Source: Burkholderia sp. Nafp2/4-1b (lineage in GTDB: Bacteria > Pseudomonadota > Gammaproteobacteria > Burkholderiales > Burkholderiaceae). Taken from it: 64,000 nt of DNA. Below, piece by piece: positions 1 through 7,931 of this stretch. The stretch lies in assembly GCF_003635165.1 (NCBI RefSeq), contig NZ_ML058622.1:62001-126000 (forward strand), written 5' to 3'. Under the pieces are notes generated by a model, which worked only from the letters and a program-made list of their open reading frames with translations, made no database searches and was not told the origin of the DNA. The position numbers and the translations under genes were made by a program. Within the stretch, counting starts at the first letter, position 1. Each line of letters starts with the position of its first letter.

Positions 1-2
1 GC

Positions 3-425
3 GCGCGCGGCGCATTGCGCGCGCAACCGTTCAGCATGCTGCTGGGCACGGAGCTGATGCATATCGGCGACAACGAAGTGTCGCTGTGCCTGCCCGTGCG
101 GGAAGAGCTGCGGCAGCAGCACGGCTTCGTGCACGGCGGCGTGGTCGGCTACCTCGCCGACAATGCGCTGACGTTCGCCGGCGCGCTCGTGCTCGGCCCG
201 CGCGTCATCACCGCCGAATACAAGATCAACTACCTGCGGCCGGCCGTGAACGGCACGCTCGTTGCGCGCGCAAAGGTCGTCTATGCGGGTCGGCATCAGG
301 CGACCTGCCAGTGCCATGTGTTCGTCATCGACGGCGATCACGAGCGGCTCGTCGCGATCGCGCAAGGCACGATCAATCGTGTCGGCGACGGCAAGATGCC
401 GGATGCGCCGGAGGAAACAGCTTGA
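3..425 (+). CDS. PaaI-family hotdog thioesterase, 5' end cut by window edge
   Basis: The product belongs to the PaaI/YbgC hotdog thioesterase group, which hydrolyses acyl- or aryl-CoA thioesters in the cytoplasm. The segment QHGFVHGGVVGYLADNAL carries the family HGG signature and the helix after it, and YKINYLRPA is the usual central strand. The frame is open to the left edge. A TTG at 15 would allow 136 residues, but no ribosome site precedes it, so the true start is probably outside the window and a few N-terminal residues are missing. It ends at TGA 423-425, just before the convergent CoA-transferase-family gene. Substrate is unknown; the neighbours suggest fatty or branched acyl-CoA. Confidence 0.85.
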   Translation, partial: ARGALRAQPFSMLLGTELMHIGDNEVSLCLPVREELRQQHGFVHGGVVGYLADNALTFAGALVLGPRVITAEYKINYLRPAVNGTLVARAKVVYAGRHQATCQCHVFVIDGDHERLVAIAQGTINRVGDGKMPDAPEETA

Positions 426-501
426 GCCACCGCATCCGCTCTGAAGCAACTCGACGGGGCACGCGCAGCGGCAAGCGGCAGACCGCATGCGCGCAGCTTC
501 G

Positions 502-1554
502 TCAGCCTGGGTCATTCCCCTTCAACGGCAAGAACCGCGGCGCGACCCTCGCCCGAATATTCCCGTTCGCATCGGCCTGGTAGATCCCGCGCGCCACATT
601 GTGCGGATGCACCGCCGCTTCGGCCACGCTCAGCACCGGCGCGAAGCACGCGTCCGTTCCTTCGAGCAGCGCGCGCCAATGCGCGGATGGCTGCTGCGCG
701 AATACCTCCGCGAAACGCGCCTTCAGCGCCGGCCAGCGCGCGCGGTCGTACTGCGACGCCGGATCGACATCGGTCAGCCCGAGCCGCTGGACCAGCAACG
801 CATAGAACGGCGGTTCGAGCGCGCCGATCGTCACGCATTCGCCGTCCGCACAGCGATAGACGTCATAGAACGGCGCATCGTGGAACAGGCTCGGCTGCGC
901 GCCGTCGAGCTGACCGTTCGCGCGTGCCCACAGCGCGAGCGAGCCGAGCATCGATACGATGTCGACGATCGCGCCATCGACCACTCGCCCCGGGCCGCCG
1001 CCACGCACGTCGAACAATGCGCAGACGATCCCGAATGCAAGCCCCAGCGCGCCGCCCGCGTCGCCGACGACGGTCGGTGGCACGCCGGGTCGTCCGTCGC
1101 GCGGCGCGGACAATGAAAGCAACCCCGTCAGCGCGACGTAGTTCAGGTCGTGCCCGGCAGCCGACGCGAGCGGGCCGTCCTGCCCCCAGCCGGTCATCCG
1201 TCCGTACACGAGCTTCGGATTGGCGCGTGCGCAATCGTCGGGACCGAGGCCGAGGAGCTCCATCACGCCGGGCCGCAGCCCCTCGATCAGCGCGTCGGCC
1301 TGTGCGATCAGCGCGAGCGCCGCGTCGCGGCCGGCCGCGGTTTTCAGATCGAGTTCGACGATCGTCTTGCCTTCGCGCAGCAAGTCGCCGTCGCGGCCCT
1401 GCAGCGCGTCCGGTGCGCTGGTGCGGCCGGCCGGGCGCGCGATCAGCGTGATGCGCGCGCCCATTCCGGCGAGCATCCAGCCCGCGAGCGGGCCGGGGCC
1501 GAGACCTTCGAATTCGACGATATGGACGCCGGACAGCGGGGCACCAAGCGACAT
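502..1554 (-). CDS. CaiB/BaiF family enzyme, alpha-methylacyl-CoA racemase-like
   Basis: 350 residues from the ATG at 1554, which follows AGGAGA at a good distance. It is a class III CoA-transferase fold protein. The four residues used by alpha-methylacyl-CoA racemase (Arg91, His126, Asp156, Glu241 in the mycobacterial enzyme) appear to be matched by Arg94 (EGLRPG), His135 (AAGHDLNYVALTG), Asp165 (VVGDAGG) and Glu247 (GALEPPF). This favours racemisation of 2-methyl-branched acyl-CoAs over CoA transfer. It lies about 140 bases beyond prpF in the same direction, separated by a strong hairpin terminator, so it may be read partly by read-through from the prp operon. Assignment as racemase is inference from these residues. 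Confidence 0.85.
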   Translation of the reverse strand: MSLGAPLSGVHIVEFEGLGPGPLAGWMLAGMGARITLIARPAGRTSAPDALQGRDGDLLREGKTIVELDLKTAAGRDAALALIAQADALIEGLRPGVMELLGLGPDDCARANPKLVYGRMTGWGQDGPLASAAGHDLNYVALTGLLSLSAPRDGRPGVPPTVVGDAGGALGLAFGIVCALFDVRGGGPGRVVDGAIVDIVSMLGSLALWARANGQLDGAQPSLFHDAPFYDVYRCADGECVTIGALEPPFYALLVQRLGLTDVDPASQYDRARWPALKARFAEVFAQQPSAHWRALLEGTDACFAPVLSVAEAAVHPHNVARGIYQADANGNIRARVAPRFLPLKGNDPG

Positions 1555-1605
1555 ACGATTTCTCCTGTCGACCCACGTCAGCCCTTCAGCACCGACGCCT
1601 GCATC

Positions 1606-1644
1606 AACAAAAAACCCCTGCACAGCGCGGTACGCCGTGCAGGG
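1606..1644 (-). terminator. Rho-independent terminator of the prp operon
   Basis: Arms CCCTGCAC (1616-1623) and GTGCAGGG (1637-1644) pair, with further GCG/CGC pairing inside. On the minus strand the hairpin is followed by six T residues. It lies about 50 bases past the prpF stop and should end prpBC-acnD-prpF transcripts. Confidence 0.8.
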
Positions 1645-1693
1645 ATCGGTTGCTGCTCACCGCCGCCGGTACGCGAGCGATAACCGACGCGTA

Positions 1694-2884
1694 TCAGAAC
1701 GCATCCCCCGGCACGCGCACCCAGCCTTCCATCAGCACGCGCGCGCTGCGGCTCATGATCGCCTTCGTGACGGTCCATTCACCGTTCTCGCGCTGCGCTT
1801 CCGCGCCGACGCGCAGCGTGCCCGACGGATGCCCGAAGCGCACCGCATTGCGCTCGCCGCCGCCCGCCGCCAGATTGACGAGCGTGCCGGGGATCGCCGC
1901 GGCCGTGCCGATCGCGACCGCCGCCGTGCCCATCATCGCGTGGTGCAGCTTGCCCATCGACATCGCGCGCACGAGCAGGTCGACGTCGCCCGCATTCACG
2001 CGCTTGCCGCTCGACGCGACATAGTCGGCCGGCTTCGCGACGAACGCGACCTTCGGCGTGTGCTGACGCGTCGCGATCTCGTCGAGCGTGTCGATCAGGC
2101 CCATGCGCAGCGCGCCGTGCGCACGAATCGTCTCGAGCTTCTCGAGCGCCTTCGCGTCGCCGTTGATCGCGTCCTGCAGCTCCGTACCCGTATAGCCGAT
2201 CGCTTCCGCCTCGACGAAGATGGTCGGAATCCCGGCGTTGATCATCGTCGCCCTCAGCGTGCCGATGCCCGGCACAGCCAGATCGTCGACGAGGTTGCCG
2301 GTCGGGAACATCGAGCCGCCCGCGCCTTCTTCCTCGGCGGCCGGGTCCATGAACTCGAGCTGCACTTCGGCGGCCGGGAACGTGACGCCGTCCAGCTCGA
2401 AGTCGCCCGTCTCCTGCACCGCGCCGTTCGTGATCGGCACATGAGCAATGATCGTCTTGCCGATATTCGCTTGCCAGATCCGCACGGTCGCGACGCCGTC
2501 GCGCGGCACGCGCGCGGCATCGACGAGGCCGCCGCTGATCGCGAACGGGCCGACCGCTGCCGACAGATTGCCGCAGTTGCCGGTCCAGTCGACGAACGCC
2601 TTGTCGATCGCGACCTGCCCGAACAGGTAGTCGACGTCATGACCGGGCCGCGTGCTCTTCGACACGATCACCGTCTTGCTGGTCGACGACGTCGCGCCGC
2701 CCATCCCGTCGATCTGCTTGCCGTACGGATCGGGGCTGCCGATCACGCGCAGCAGCAGCGCGTCGCGCGCGGCGCCCGGCGTCTGCGCGGCGTCCGGCAG
2801 GTCCTGCAGCCGGAAGAACACGCCCTTGCTGGTGCCGCCGCGCATATAGGTCGCGGGAATCCTGATTTGAGGAATGTGAGCCAT
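1694..2884 (-). CDS. prpF: 2-methylaconitate cis-trans isomerase PrpF
   Basis: 396 residues, the usual PrpF length. It starts MAHIPQIRIPATYMRGGTSK; the RGGTSKG segment is the family hallmark of the diaminopimelate-epimerase-like fold. PrpF converts the trans-2-methylaconitate made by AcnD into the cis form that an aconitase can rehydrate, so it is needed wherever AcnD replaces PrpD. It is the last gene of the prpB-prpC-acnD-prpF operon, 27 bases after acnD, and is followed by a strong terminator. Cytoplasmic. No anomaly seen. Confidence 0.97.
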   Translation of the reverse strand: MAHIPQIRIPATYMRGGTSKGVFFRLQDLPDAAQTPGAARDALLLRVIGSPDPYGKQIDGMGGATSSTSKTVIVSKSTRPGHDVDYLFGQVAIDKAFVDWTGNCGNLSAAVGPFAISGGLVDAARVPRDGVATVRIWQANIGKTIIAHVPITNGAVQETGDFELDGVTFPAAEVQLEFMDPAAEEEGAGGSMFPTGNLVDDLAVPGIGTLRATMINAGIPTIFVEAEAIGYTGTELQDAINGDAKALEKLETIRAHGALRMGLIDTLDEIATRQHTPKVAFVAKPADYVASSGKRVNAGDVDLLVRAMSMGKLHHAMMGTAAVAIGTAAAIPGTLVNLAAGGGERNAVRFGHPSGTLRVGAEAQRENGEWTVTKAIMSRSARVLMEGWVRVPGDAF

Positions 2885-2911
2885 GTTGTGCGTTGTCCCT
2901 GTGTGCCGCGG

Positions 2912-5506
2912 TCAAGCCGCCTGCGACGATTCGAGGAAATCCTGCGCGAATCGCTGCAGCACGCCGCCCGCGTCGTAGATCGACACTTCCTCGGCCGTGT
3001 CGAGCCGGCACGTCACCGGCACTTCCACACGTTCGCCGTTCTTGCGGTGAATCACGAGCGTGAGATCGGCGCGCGGCTGGCGCCCGCCGATCACGTCGAA
3101 GGTCTCGGTGCCGTCGATGCCGAGCGTCGTACGGTTCGTGCCCGGCTTGAACTCGAGCGGCAGCACGCCCATCCCGATCAGGTTCGTGCGGTGGATCCGC
3201 TCGAACCCTTCGGCGACGATCACCTCGACGCCCGCGAGCCGCACGCCCTTCGCGGCCCAGTCGCGCGACGAGCCCTGGCCGTAGTCGGCGCCGGCGATCA
3301 CGATCAGCGGCTGCTTGCGATTCATGTACGTCTCGATCGCCTCCCACATCCGCATGACCTTGCCTTCCGGCTCGACACGCGCGAGCGAGCCCTTCTTCAC
3401 CACGCCGTCGACGACCGCCATCTCGTTGACGAGCGTCGGATTCGCGAAGGTCGCGCGCTGCGCGGTCAGGTGGTCTCCCCGGTGCGTCGCGTACGAGTTG
3501 AAGTCCTCTTCCGGCAAGCCCATCTTCGCGAGATATTCGCCGGCCGCGCTATCCAGCAGGATCGCGTTCGACGGCGACAGGTGATCGGTCGTGATGTTGT
3601 CGCCGAGCACCGCGAGCGCTCGCATGCCCTTCAGCGTGCGTTCGCCGGCCAGCGCGCCTTCCCAGTACGGCGGACGGCGGATATACGTGCTTTGCGCGCG
3701 CCAGTCGTACAGCGGCGCCGCGCGCTCGCCCGCATCGGCCGTGCGCGCGAACATCGGTTCGTAGACCTTGCGGAACTGCTCGGGCTTCACGCTCGACGCG
3801 ACGATCGCGTCGATTTCCTCGTCGGTCGGCCAGATGTCCTTCAGCGTGACGGGCTTGCCGTCCTTGTCATGGCCAAGCACGTCCTTCTCGATGTCGAAGC
3901 GGATCGTGCCGGCGATCGCATACGCGACGACGAGCGGCGGCGACGCGAGGAACGCCTGCTTCGCATACGGGTGGATGCGGCCGTCGAAGTTGCGGTTGCC
4001 GGACAGCACGGCCGTCGCGTACAGGTCACGATCGACGATCTCCTGCTGGATCTTCGGGTCGAGCGCGCCCGACATCCCGTTGCAGGTCGTGCACGCGAAC
4101 GCGACGATGCCGAAGCCGAGCTTCTCGAGTTCGGGCAGCAGATTCGCTTCTTCCAGATACAGCTCGACCGCCTTCGAGCCCGGCGCGAGCGAGCTCTTCA
4201 CCCACGGCTTGCGGGTGAGGCCACGCGCATTCGCATTGCGCGCGAGCAAGGCCGCGGCGATCACGTTGCGCGGGTTGCTGGTGTTCGTGCAGCTCGTGAT
4301 CGCGGCGATGATCACCGCGCCGTCGGGCATCTCGCCCGCCTTCTCTTCCCACTGGCCGGCGATCCCGCGTGCGGCGAGATCGGACGTCGGCAGCCGCTTG
4401 TGCGGGTTCGACGGGCCCGCCATGTTGCGCACCACGCTCGACAGGTCGAACGTCAGCGTGCGCTCGTATTGCGCATCGTTCAGCGTGTCGGCCCACAGGC
4501 CGGCCGTCTTCGCATACGTCTCGACCAGCTTCACCTGCTCGTCGCTGCGGCCGGTGAGGCGCAGATAGTCGGTCGTCTGGCCGTCGATGAAGAACATCGC
4601 GGCCGTCGCGCCATATTCCGGCGCCATGTTCGAGATCGTCGCGCGATCGCCGAGCGTGAGGCTCGCGGCGCCTTCGCCGCGGAATTCCAGATACGCGCCG
4701 ACCACCTTCTCCTTGCGCAGGAATTCGGTCAGCGCGAGCACGACGTCGGTCGCGGTGATGCCGGGCTGGCGCTTGCCGGTCAGCTCGACGCCGACGATGT
4801 CGGGCAGGCGCATCCACGACGCGCGGCCGAGCATCACGTTCTCCGCCTCCAGCCCGCCGACGCCGATCGCGATCACGCCGAGCGCATCGACGTGCGGCGT
4901 GTGGCTGTCGGTGCCGACGCAGGTGTCCGGGTACGCGACGCCGTCGTGCGCCTGGATCACCGACGACATCTTCTCCAGGTTGATCTGGTGCATGATGCCG
5001 TTGCCCGGCGGGATCACGTCGACGTTCTCGAACGACCGTTTGGTCCATTCGATGAAGTGGAAGCGATCCTCGTTGCGACGATCCTCGATCGCGCGGTTCT
5101 TCGCGAACGCATCCGGATCGAAGCCGCCGCACTCGACGGCGAGCGAGTGATCGACGATCAGCTGCACGGGCACGACCGGGTTCACCTTCGCCGGGTCGCC
5201 GCCGCGCTCGGCGATCGCGTCGCGCAGGCCCGCGAGATCGACGAGCGCCGTCTGGCCGAGGATGTCGTGACACACCACGCGCGCCGGGAACCACGGGAAG
5301 TCGCGTTCGCGCTTGCGCTCGATGATCTGCTTCAGCGAATCGGCGAGGATGGCCGGATCGCAGCGGCGCACGAGGTTTTCGGCGAGCACGCGCGACGTGT
5401 ACGGCAGCGTGTCGTACGCGCCGGGCGCGATCGCTTCGACCGCGGCACGCGCGTCGAAATAGTCCAGCGACGTGCCGGGCAGGGGTTTGCGGTTGGCGGT
5501 ATTCAT
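2912..5506 (-). CDS. acnD: Fe/S-dependent 2-methylcitrate dehydratase AcnD
   Basis: 864 residues, a full-length aconitase-superfamily enzyme that dehydrates 2-methylcitrate in propionate breakdown. Cluster-binding cysteines are visible in ITSCTNTSNP and FACTTCNGMSG, and the C-terminal swivel domain contains the GADYGQGSSRDWAAKG motif. The N-terminal MNTANRKPLPGTSLDYFDARAA form is typical of AcnD rather than AcnA or AcnB. It sits between prpC and prpF on the same strand, and the acnD plus prpF pairing marks the iron-sulfur version of the pathway instead of prpD. No strong ribosome site is visible before the ATG, so coupling to prpC translation is possible. Confidence 0.97.
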   Translation of the reverse strand: MNTANRKPLPGTSLDYFDARAAVEAIAPGAYDTLPYTSRVLAENLVRRCDPAILADSLKQIIERKRERDFPWFPARVVCHDILGQTALVDLAGLRDAIAERGGDPAKVNPVVPVQLIVDHSLAVECGGFDPDAFAKNRAIEDRRNEDRFHFIEWTKRSFENVDVIPPGNGIMHQINLEKMSSVIQAHDGVAYPDTCVGTDSHTPHVDALGVIAIGVGGLEAENVMLGRASWMRLPDIVGVELTGKRQPGITATDVVLALTEFLRKEKVVGAYLEFRGEGAASLTLGDRATISNMAPEYGATAAMFFIDGQTTDYLRLTGRSDEQVKLVETYAKTAGLWADTLNDAQYERTLTFDLSSVVRNMAGPSNPHKRLPTSDLAARGIAGQWEEKAGEMPDGAVIIAAITSCTNTSNPRNVIAAALLARNANARGLTRKPWVKSSLAPGSKAVELYLEEANLLPELEKLGFGIVAFACTTCNGMSGALDPKIQQEIVDRDLYATAVLSGNRNFDGRIHPYAKQAFLASPPLVVAYAIAGTIRFDIEKDVLGHDKDGKPVTLKDIWPTDEEIDAIVASSVKPEQFRKVYEPMFARTADAGERAAPLYDWRAQSTYIRRPPYWEGALAGERTLKGMRALAVLGDNITTDHLSPSNAILLDSAAGEYLAKMGLPEEDFNSYATHRGDHLTAQRATFANPTLVNEMAVVDGVVKKGSLARVEPEGKVMRMWEAIETYMNRKQPLIVIAGADYGQGSSRDWAAKGVRLAGVEVIVAEGFERIHRTNLIGMGVLPLEFKPGTNRTTLGIDGTETFDVIGGRQPRADLTLVIHRKNGERVEVPVTCRLDTAEEVSIYDAGGVLQRFAQDFLESSQAA

Positions 5507-5587
5507 GATGTGGGGCGGAATTCGGGGTAAGACGTTGCGCGCGCGCCGGCGGCCCGCATCTCGGGCGCGGGCGCGCGCGGCGGGCGA

Positions 5588-6760
5588 TCAGCGCTTCTCG
5601 ATCGGCACGAACTGCAGGTCTTCCGGACCGGTGTAGTTCGCGCTCGGACGGATGATCTTGTTGTCGACGCGCTGCTCGATGATGTGCGCGCTCCAGCCGG
5701 ACGTGCGCGAGATCACGAACAGCGGCGTGAACATCGCGGTCGGCACGCCCATCATGTGATACGACACGGCGCTGAACCAGTCGAGGTTCGGGAACATCTT
5801 CTTCGCGTCCCACATCACCGATTCCAGGCGCTCGGCGATGTTGTACAGCTTCAGGTCGCCCGCTTCCTTCGACAGCTTGTGCGCGACGCCCTTGATCACC
5901 TTGTTGCGCGGATCGGAGATCGTATAGACCGGGTGACCGAAGCCGATCACGACTTCCTTGTTCTCGACGCGGCGGCGGATGTCGGCTTCGGCGTCGTCCG
6001 GCGAGCTGTAGCGGCTCTGGATTTCATACGCGACTTCGTTCGCGCCGCCGTGCTTCGGGCCACGCAGCGCGCCGATCGCGCCGGTGATCGCCGAGTAGAT
6101 GTCCGAACCCGTGCCCGCGATCACGCGGCCGGTGAACGTCGATGCGTTGAACTCGTGCTCCGCGTACAGGATCAGCGACGTGTGCATCGCCTCGACCCAC
6201 GACTTCGACGGCGTCTTGCCGTGCAGCAGGTGCAGGAAGTGACCGCCGATCGAGTCGTCGTCGGTTTCCGTCTCGATGCGCTTGCCGTTGTGCGAGAAGT
6301 GATACCAGTACAGCAGCACCGAGCCGAGCGATGCCATCAGGCGGTCGGCGATGTCGCGCGCGCCCGGCAGGTTGTGATCGTCCTTCTCCGGCAGCACGGT
6401 GCCGAGCACCGACACGCCGGTACGCATCACGTCCATCGGGTGGGCCGACGCCGGGATCTGCTCGAGCGCGGCCTTCAGCGCGTTCGGCAGGCCGCGCAGC
6501 GCGCGCAGCTTGGTCTTGTAGGCGGCCAGTTCGGTCAGGTTCGGCAGCGTGCCGTGCACGAGCAGATGCGCGATTTCCTCGAACTCGCACGATTCCGCTA
6601 CGTCGAGAATGTCGTAGCCGCGATAGTGCAGGTCGTTGCCGGTCTTGCCGACCGTGCACAGCGCCGTGTTGCCGGCCGTCACGCCCGACAGCGCCACCGA
6701 TTTCTTCGGCTTGAATGCGCCTGCGGCGGCCGGTGCTGCTGCGTCTTTCGTCTCGCTCAT
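5588..6760 (-). CDS. prpC: 2-methylcitrate synthase PrpC
   Basis: 390 residues from the ATG at 6760, which has GGAGA about 10 bases upstream; a TTG 15 bases earlier is a less likely start. The citrate-synthase fold has the two catalytic histidine motifs GPKHGGANE (His237) and GFGHPVYT (His276). It condenses propionyl-CoA with oxaloacetate to 2-methylcitrate. Second gene of the operon after prpB. The roughly 100-base prpB-prpC gap contains GC-rich inverted repeats that may modulate relative expression. Confidence 0.97.
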   Translation of the reverse strand: MSETKDAAAPAAAGAFKPKKSVALSGVTAGNTALCTVGKTGNDLHYRGYDILDVAESCEFEEIAHLLVHGTLPNLTELAAYKTKLRALRGLPNALKAALEQIPASAHPMDVMRTGVSVLGTVLPEKDDHNLPGARDIADRLMASLGSVLLYWYHFSHNGKRIETETDDDSIGGHFLHLLHGKTPSKSWVEAMHTSLILYAEHEFNASTFTGRVIAGTGSDIYSAITGAIGALRGPKHGGANEVAYEIQSRYSSPDDAEADIRRRVENKEVVIGFGHPVYTISDPRNKVIKGVAHKLSKEAGDLKLYNIAERLESVMWDAKKMFPNLDWFSAVSYHMMGVPTAMFTPLFVISRTSGWSAHIIEQRVDNKIIRPSANYTGPEDLQFVPIEKR

Positions 6761-6867
6761 GTTTCCGTTCTCCAATGGGGATCTATCTCGGCCGGGGGCG
6801 GCGCTGCGGCGCGCGGCCCGGCTTCATGCAAAGCGTTCCGGGAACCGCGTCCCGGCGCGCGGGCACG

Positions 6868-7761
6868 TTACTTCTTGCCCTGCGCGAACAGCTCGTCGAG
6901 CTTCTGCTCGTACGCGTGATAGCCGAGGAAGTCGTACAGCTCGGCGCGCGTCTGCATCGTCGGAACGACCGCCTTCTGCGTGCCGTCGCGGCGCAGCGTC
7001 TCGTAGAAATTCAGCGCGGCCTTGTTCATCGCGCGATACGCGCCGCAGCAATACAGCGCGATGTCGACGTTCGCCTCGCGCAGTTCGTCGACCGTAAACA
7101 GCGGCGTCGAGCCGAACTCGGTCAGGTTCGCGAGGATCGGCACCTTCACGGCGGCCTTGAAGCGACGGTAGTCGTCGAGCGTCTTCATCGCTTCGGGGAA
7201 GATCATGTCGGCGCCGGCTTCCACATAAGCGATCGCGCGCTCGATCGCGGCGTCGATCCCTTCGGCCGCGGCCGCGTCGGTGCGGGCCATGATCACGAAC
7301 TGGTCGTCGGTGCGCGCATCGACCGCGGCCTTCACGCGATCGACCATTTCGTCGATCGGCACGACTTCCTTGCCCGGACGGTGGCCGCAGCGCTTCTGGC
7401 CGACCTGGTCCTCGATGTGGACCGCCGCGACGCCCGCGTTGATGAACGAGCGCACCGTGCGCGCGATGTTGAACGCGCCGCCCCAGCCCGTATCGATGTC
7501 GACGAGCAGCGGCAGGTCGGTCGCGTTGGTGATGCGGCTCGCGTCGATCAGCACGTCTTCCATCGTGCTGATGCCGAGATCGGGGATCCCGAGCGAATTC
7601 GCGGCGACGCCGCCGCCCGACAGGTAGACGGCCTTGAAGCCGACGGCCTGCGCCATCTTGGCTGCGTACGCGGTGATCGCGCCGACCACCTGCAGCGGCT
7701 GCTCGGCCGCGACTGCCGCGCGGAATTTCGCGCCGGCGCTCTGAAGATGCGTGTTGCTCAT
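6868..7761 (-). CDS. prpB: Methylisocitrate lyase PrpB
   Basis: 297 residues with a strong AGGAGG ribosome site 7 bases before the ATG at 7761. The isocitrate-lyase/PEP-mutase fold shows the catalytic KRCGHRPGKE loop (Cys125), the metal-binding VDIDTGWGG segment (Asp88, Asp90) and HIEDQVGQKRCG. It splits 2-methylisocitrate into pyruvate and succinate, the last step of the cycle. First gene of the operon, directly behind the sigma-54 promoter at 7792-7807 and divergent from its activator prpR. Confidence 0.98.
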   Translation of the reverse strand: MSNTHLQSAGAKFRAAVAAEQPLQVVGAITAYAAKMAQAVGFKAVYLSGGGVAANSLGIPDLGISTMEDVLIDASRITNATDLPLLVDIDTGWGGAFNIARTVRSFINAGVAAVHIEDQVGQKRCGHRPGKEVVPIDEMVDRVKAAVDARTDDQFVIMARTDAAAAEGIDAAIERAIAYVEAGADMIFPEAMKTLDDYRRFKAAVKVPILANLTEFGSTPLFTVDELREANVDIALYCCGAYRAMNKAALNFYETLRRDGTQKAVVPTMQTRAELYDFLGYHAYEQKLDELFAQGKK

Positions 7762-7791
7762 GAACGGCCTCCTGAAGGAATGACCATTGAC

Positions 7792-7807
7792 AGCAAGGAC
7801 CGGGCCA
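7792..7807 (-). promoter_or_regulatory. Sigma-54 promoter of prpBC-acnD-prpF
   Basis: On the minus strand TGGCCCGGTCCTTGCT matches the -24/-12 consensus TGGCACG-N4-TTGCW with one change. Transcription should begin near 7781, leaving a leader of about 20 bases with the AGGAGG site. PrpR is a sigma-54 activator encoded divergently, so the promoter type agrees with the regulator. Confidence 0.85.
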
Positions 7808-7872
7808 GCTTGCGAAGCGCCGCTAACCCACTGATTCTTAACGAACCGGCACGCGTGCCGCGCCGGTCGGAT

Positions 7873-7909
7873 ATTTCAATTCGGCAATTTCGTGTTTCAA
7901 AAATGAAAT
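7873..7909. promoter_or_regulatory. Probable PrpR upstream activator region
   Basis: An AT-rich island in GC-rich DNA. It begins ATTTCA (7873-7878), ends TGAAAT (7904-7909) and contains a smaller palindrome TTTCA-AAAA-TGAAA (7895-7908). It lies about 95-125 bases upstream of the predicted prpB start point and just before prpR, where an enhancer that also controls prpR would be expected. A second perfect palindrome CGGCACGCGTGCCG occupies 7847-7860. Binding by PrpR is inferred. Confidence 0.55.
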
Positions 7910-7931
7910 CGCGCGCGCATAATCGGTCGCC

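Noticed and set aside
1220..5530. A 1436-codon open frame on the plus strand antisense to acnD and prpF
   Set aside because: Arg/His/Asp-rich translation typical of the shadow of a high-GC gene; the minus-strand frames encode clear AcnD and PrpF.
5507..5587. Internal terminator between prpC and acnD
   Set aside because: GC-rich alternating GCGC sequence can fold, but there is no defined stem or T tract and the pathway genes must be coexpressed.
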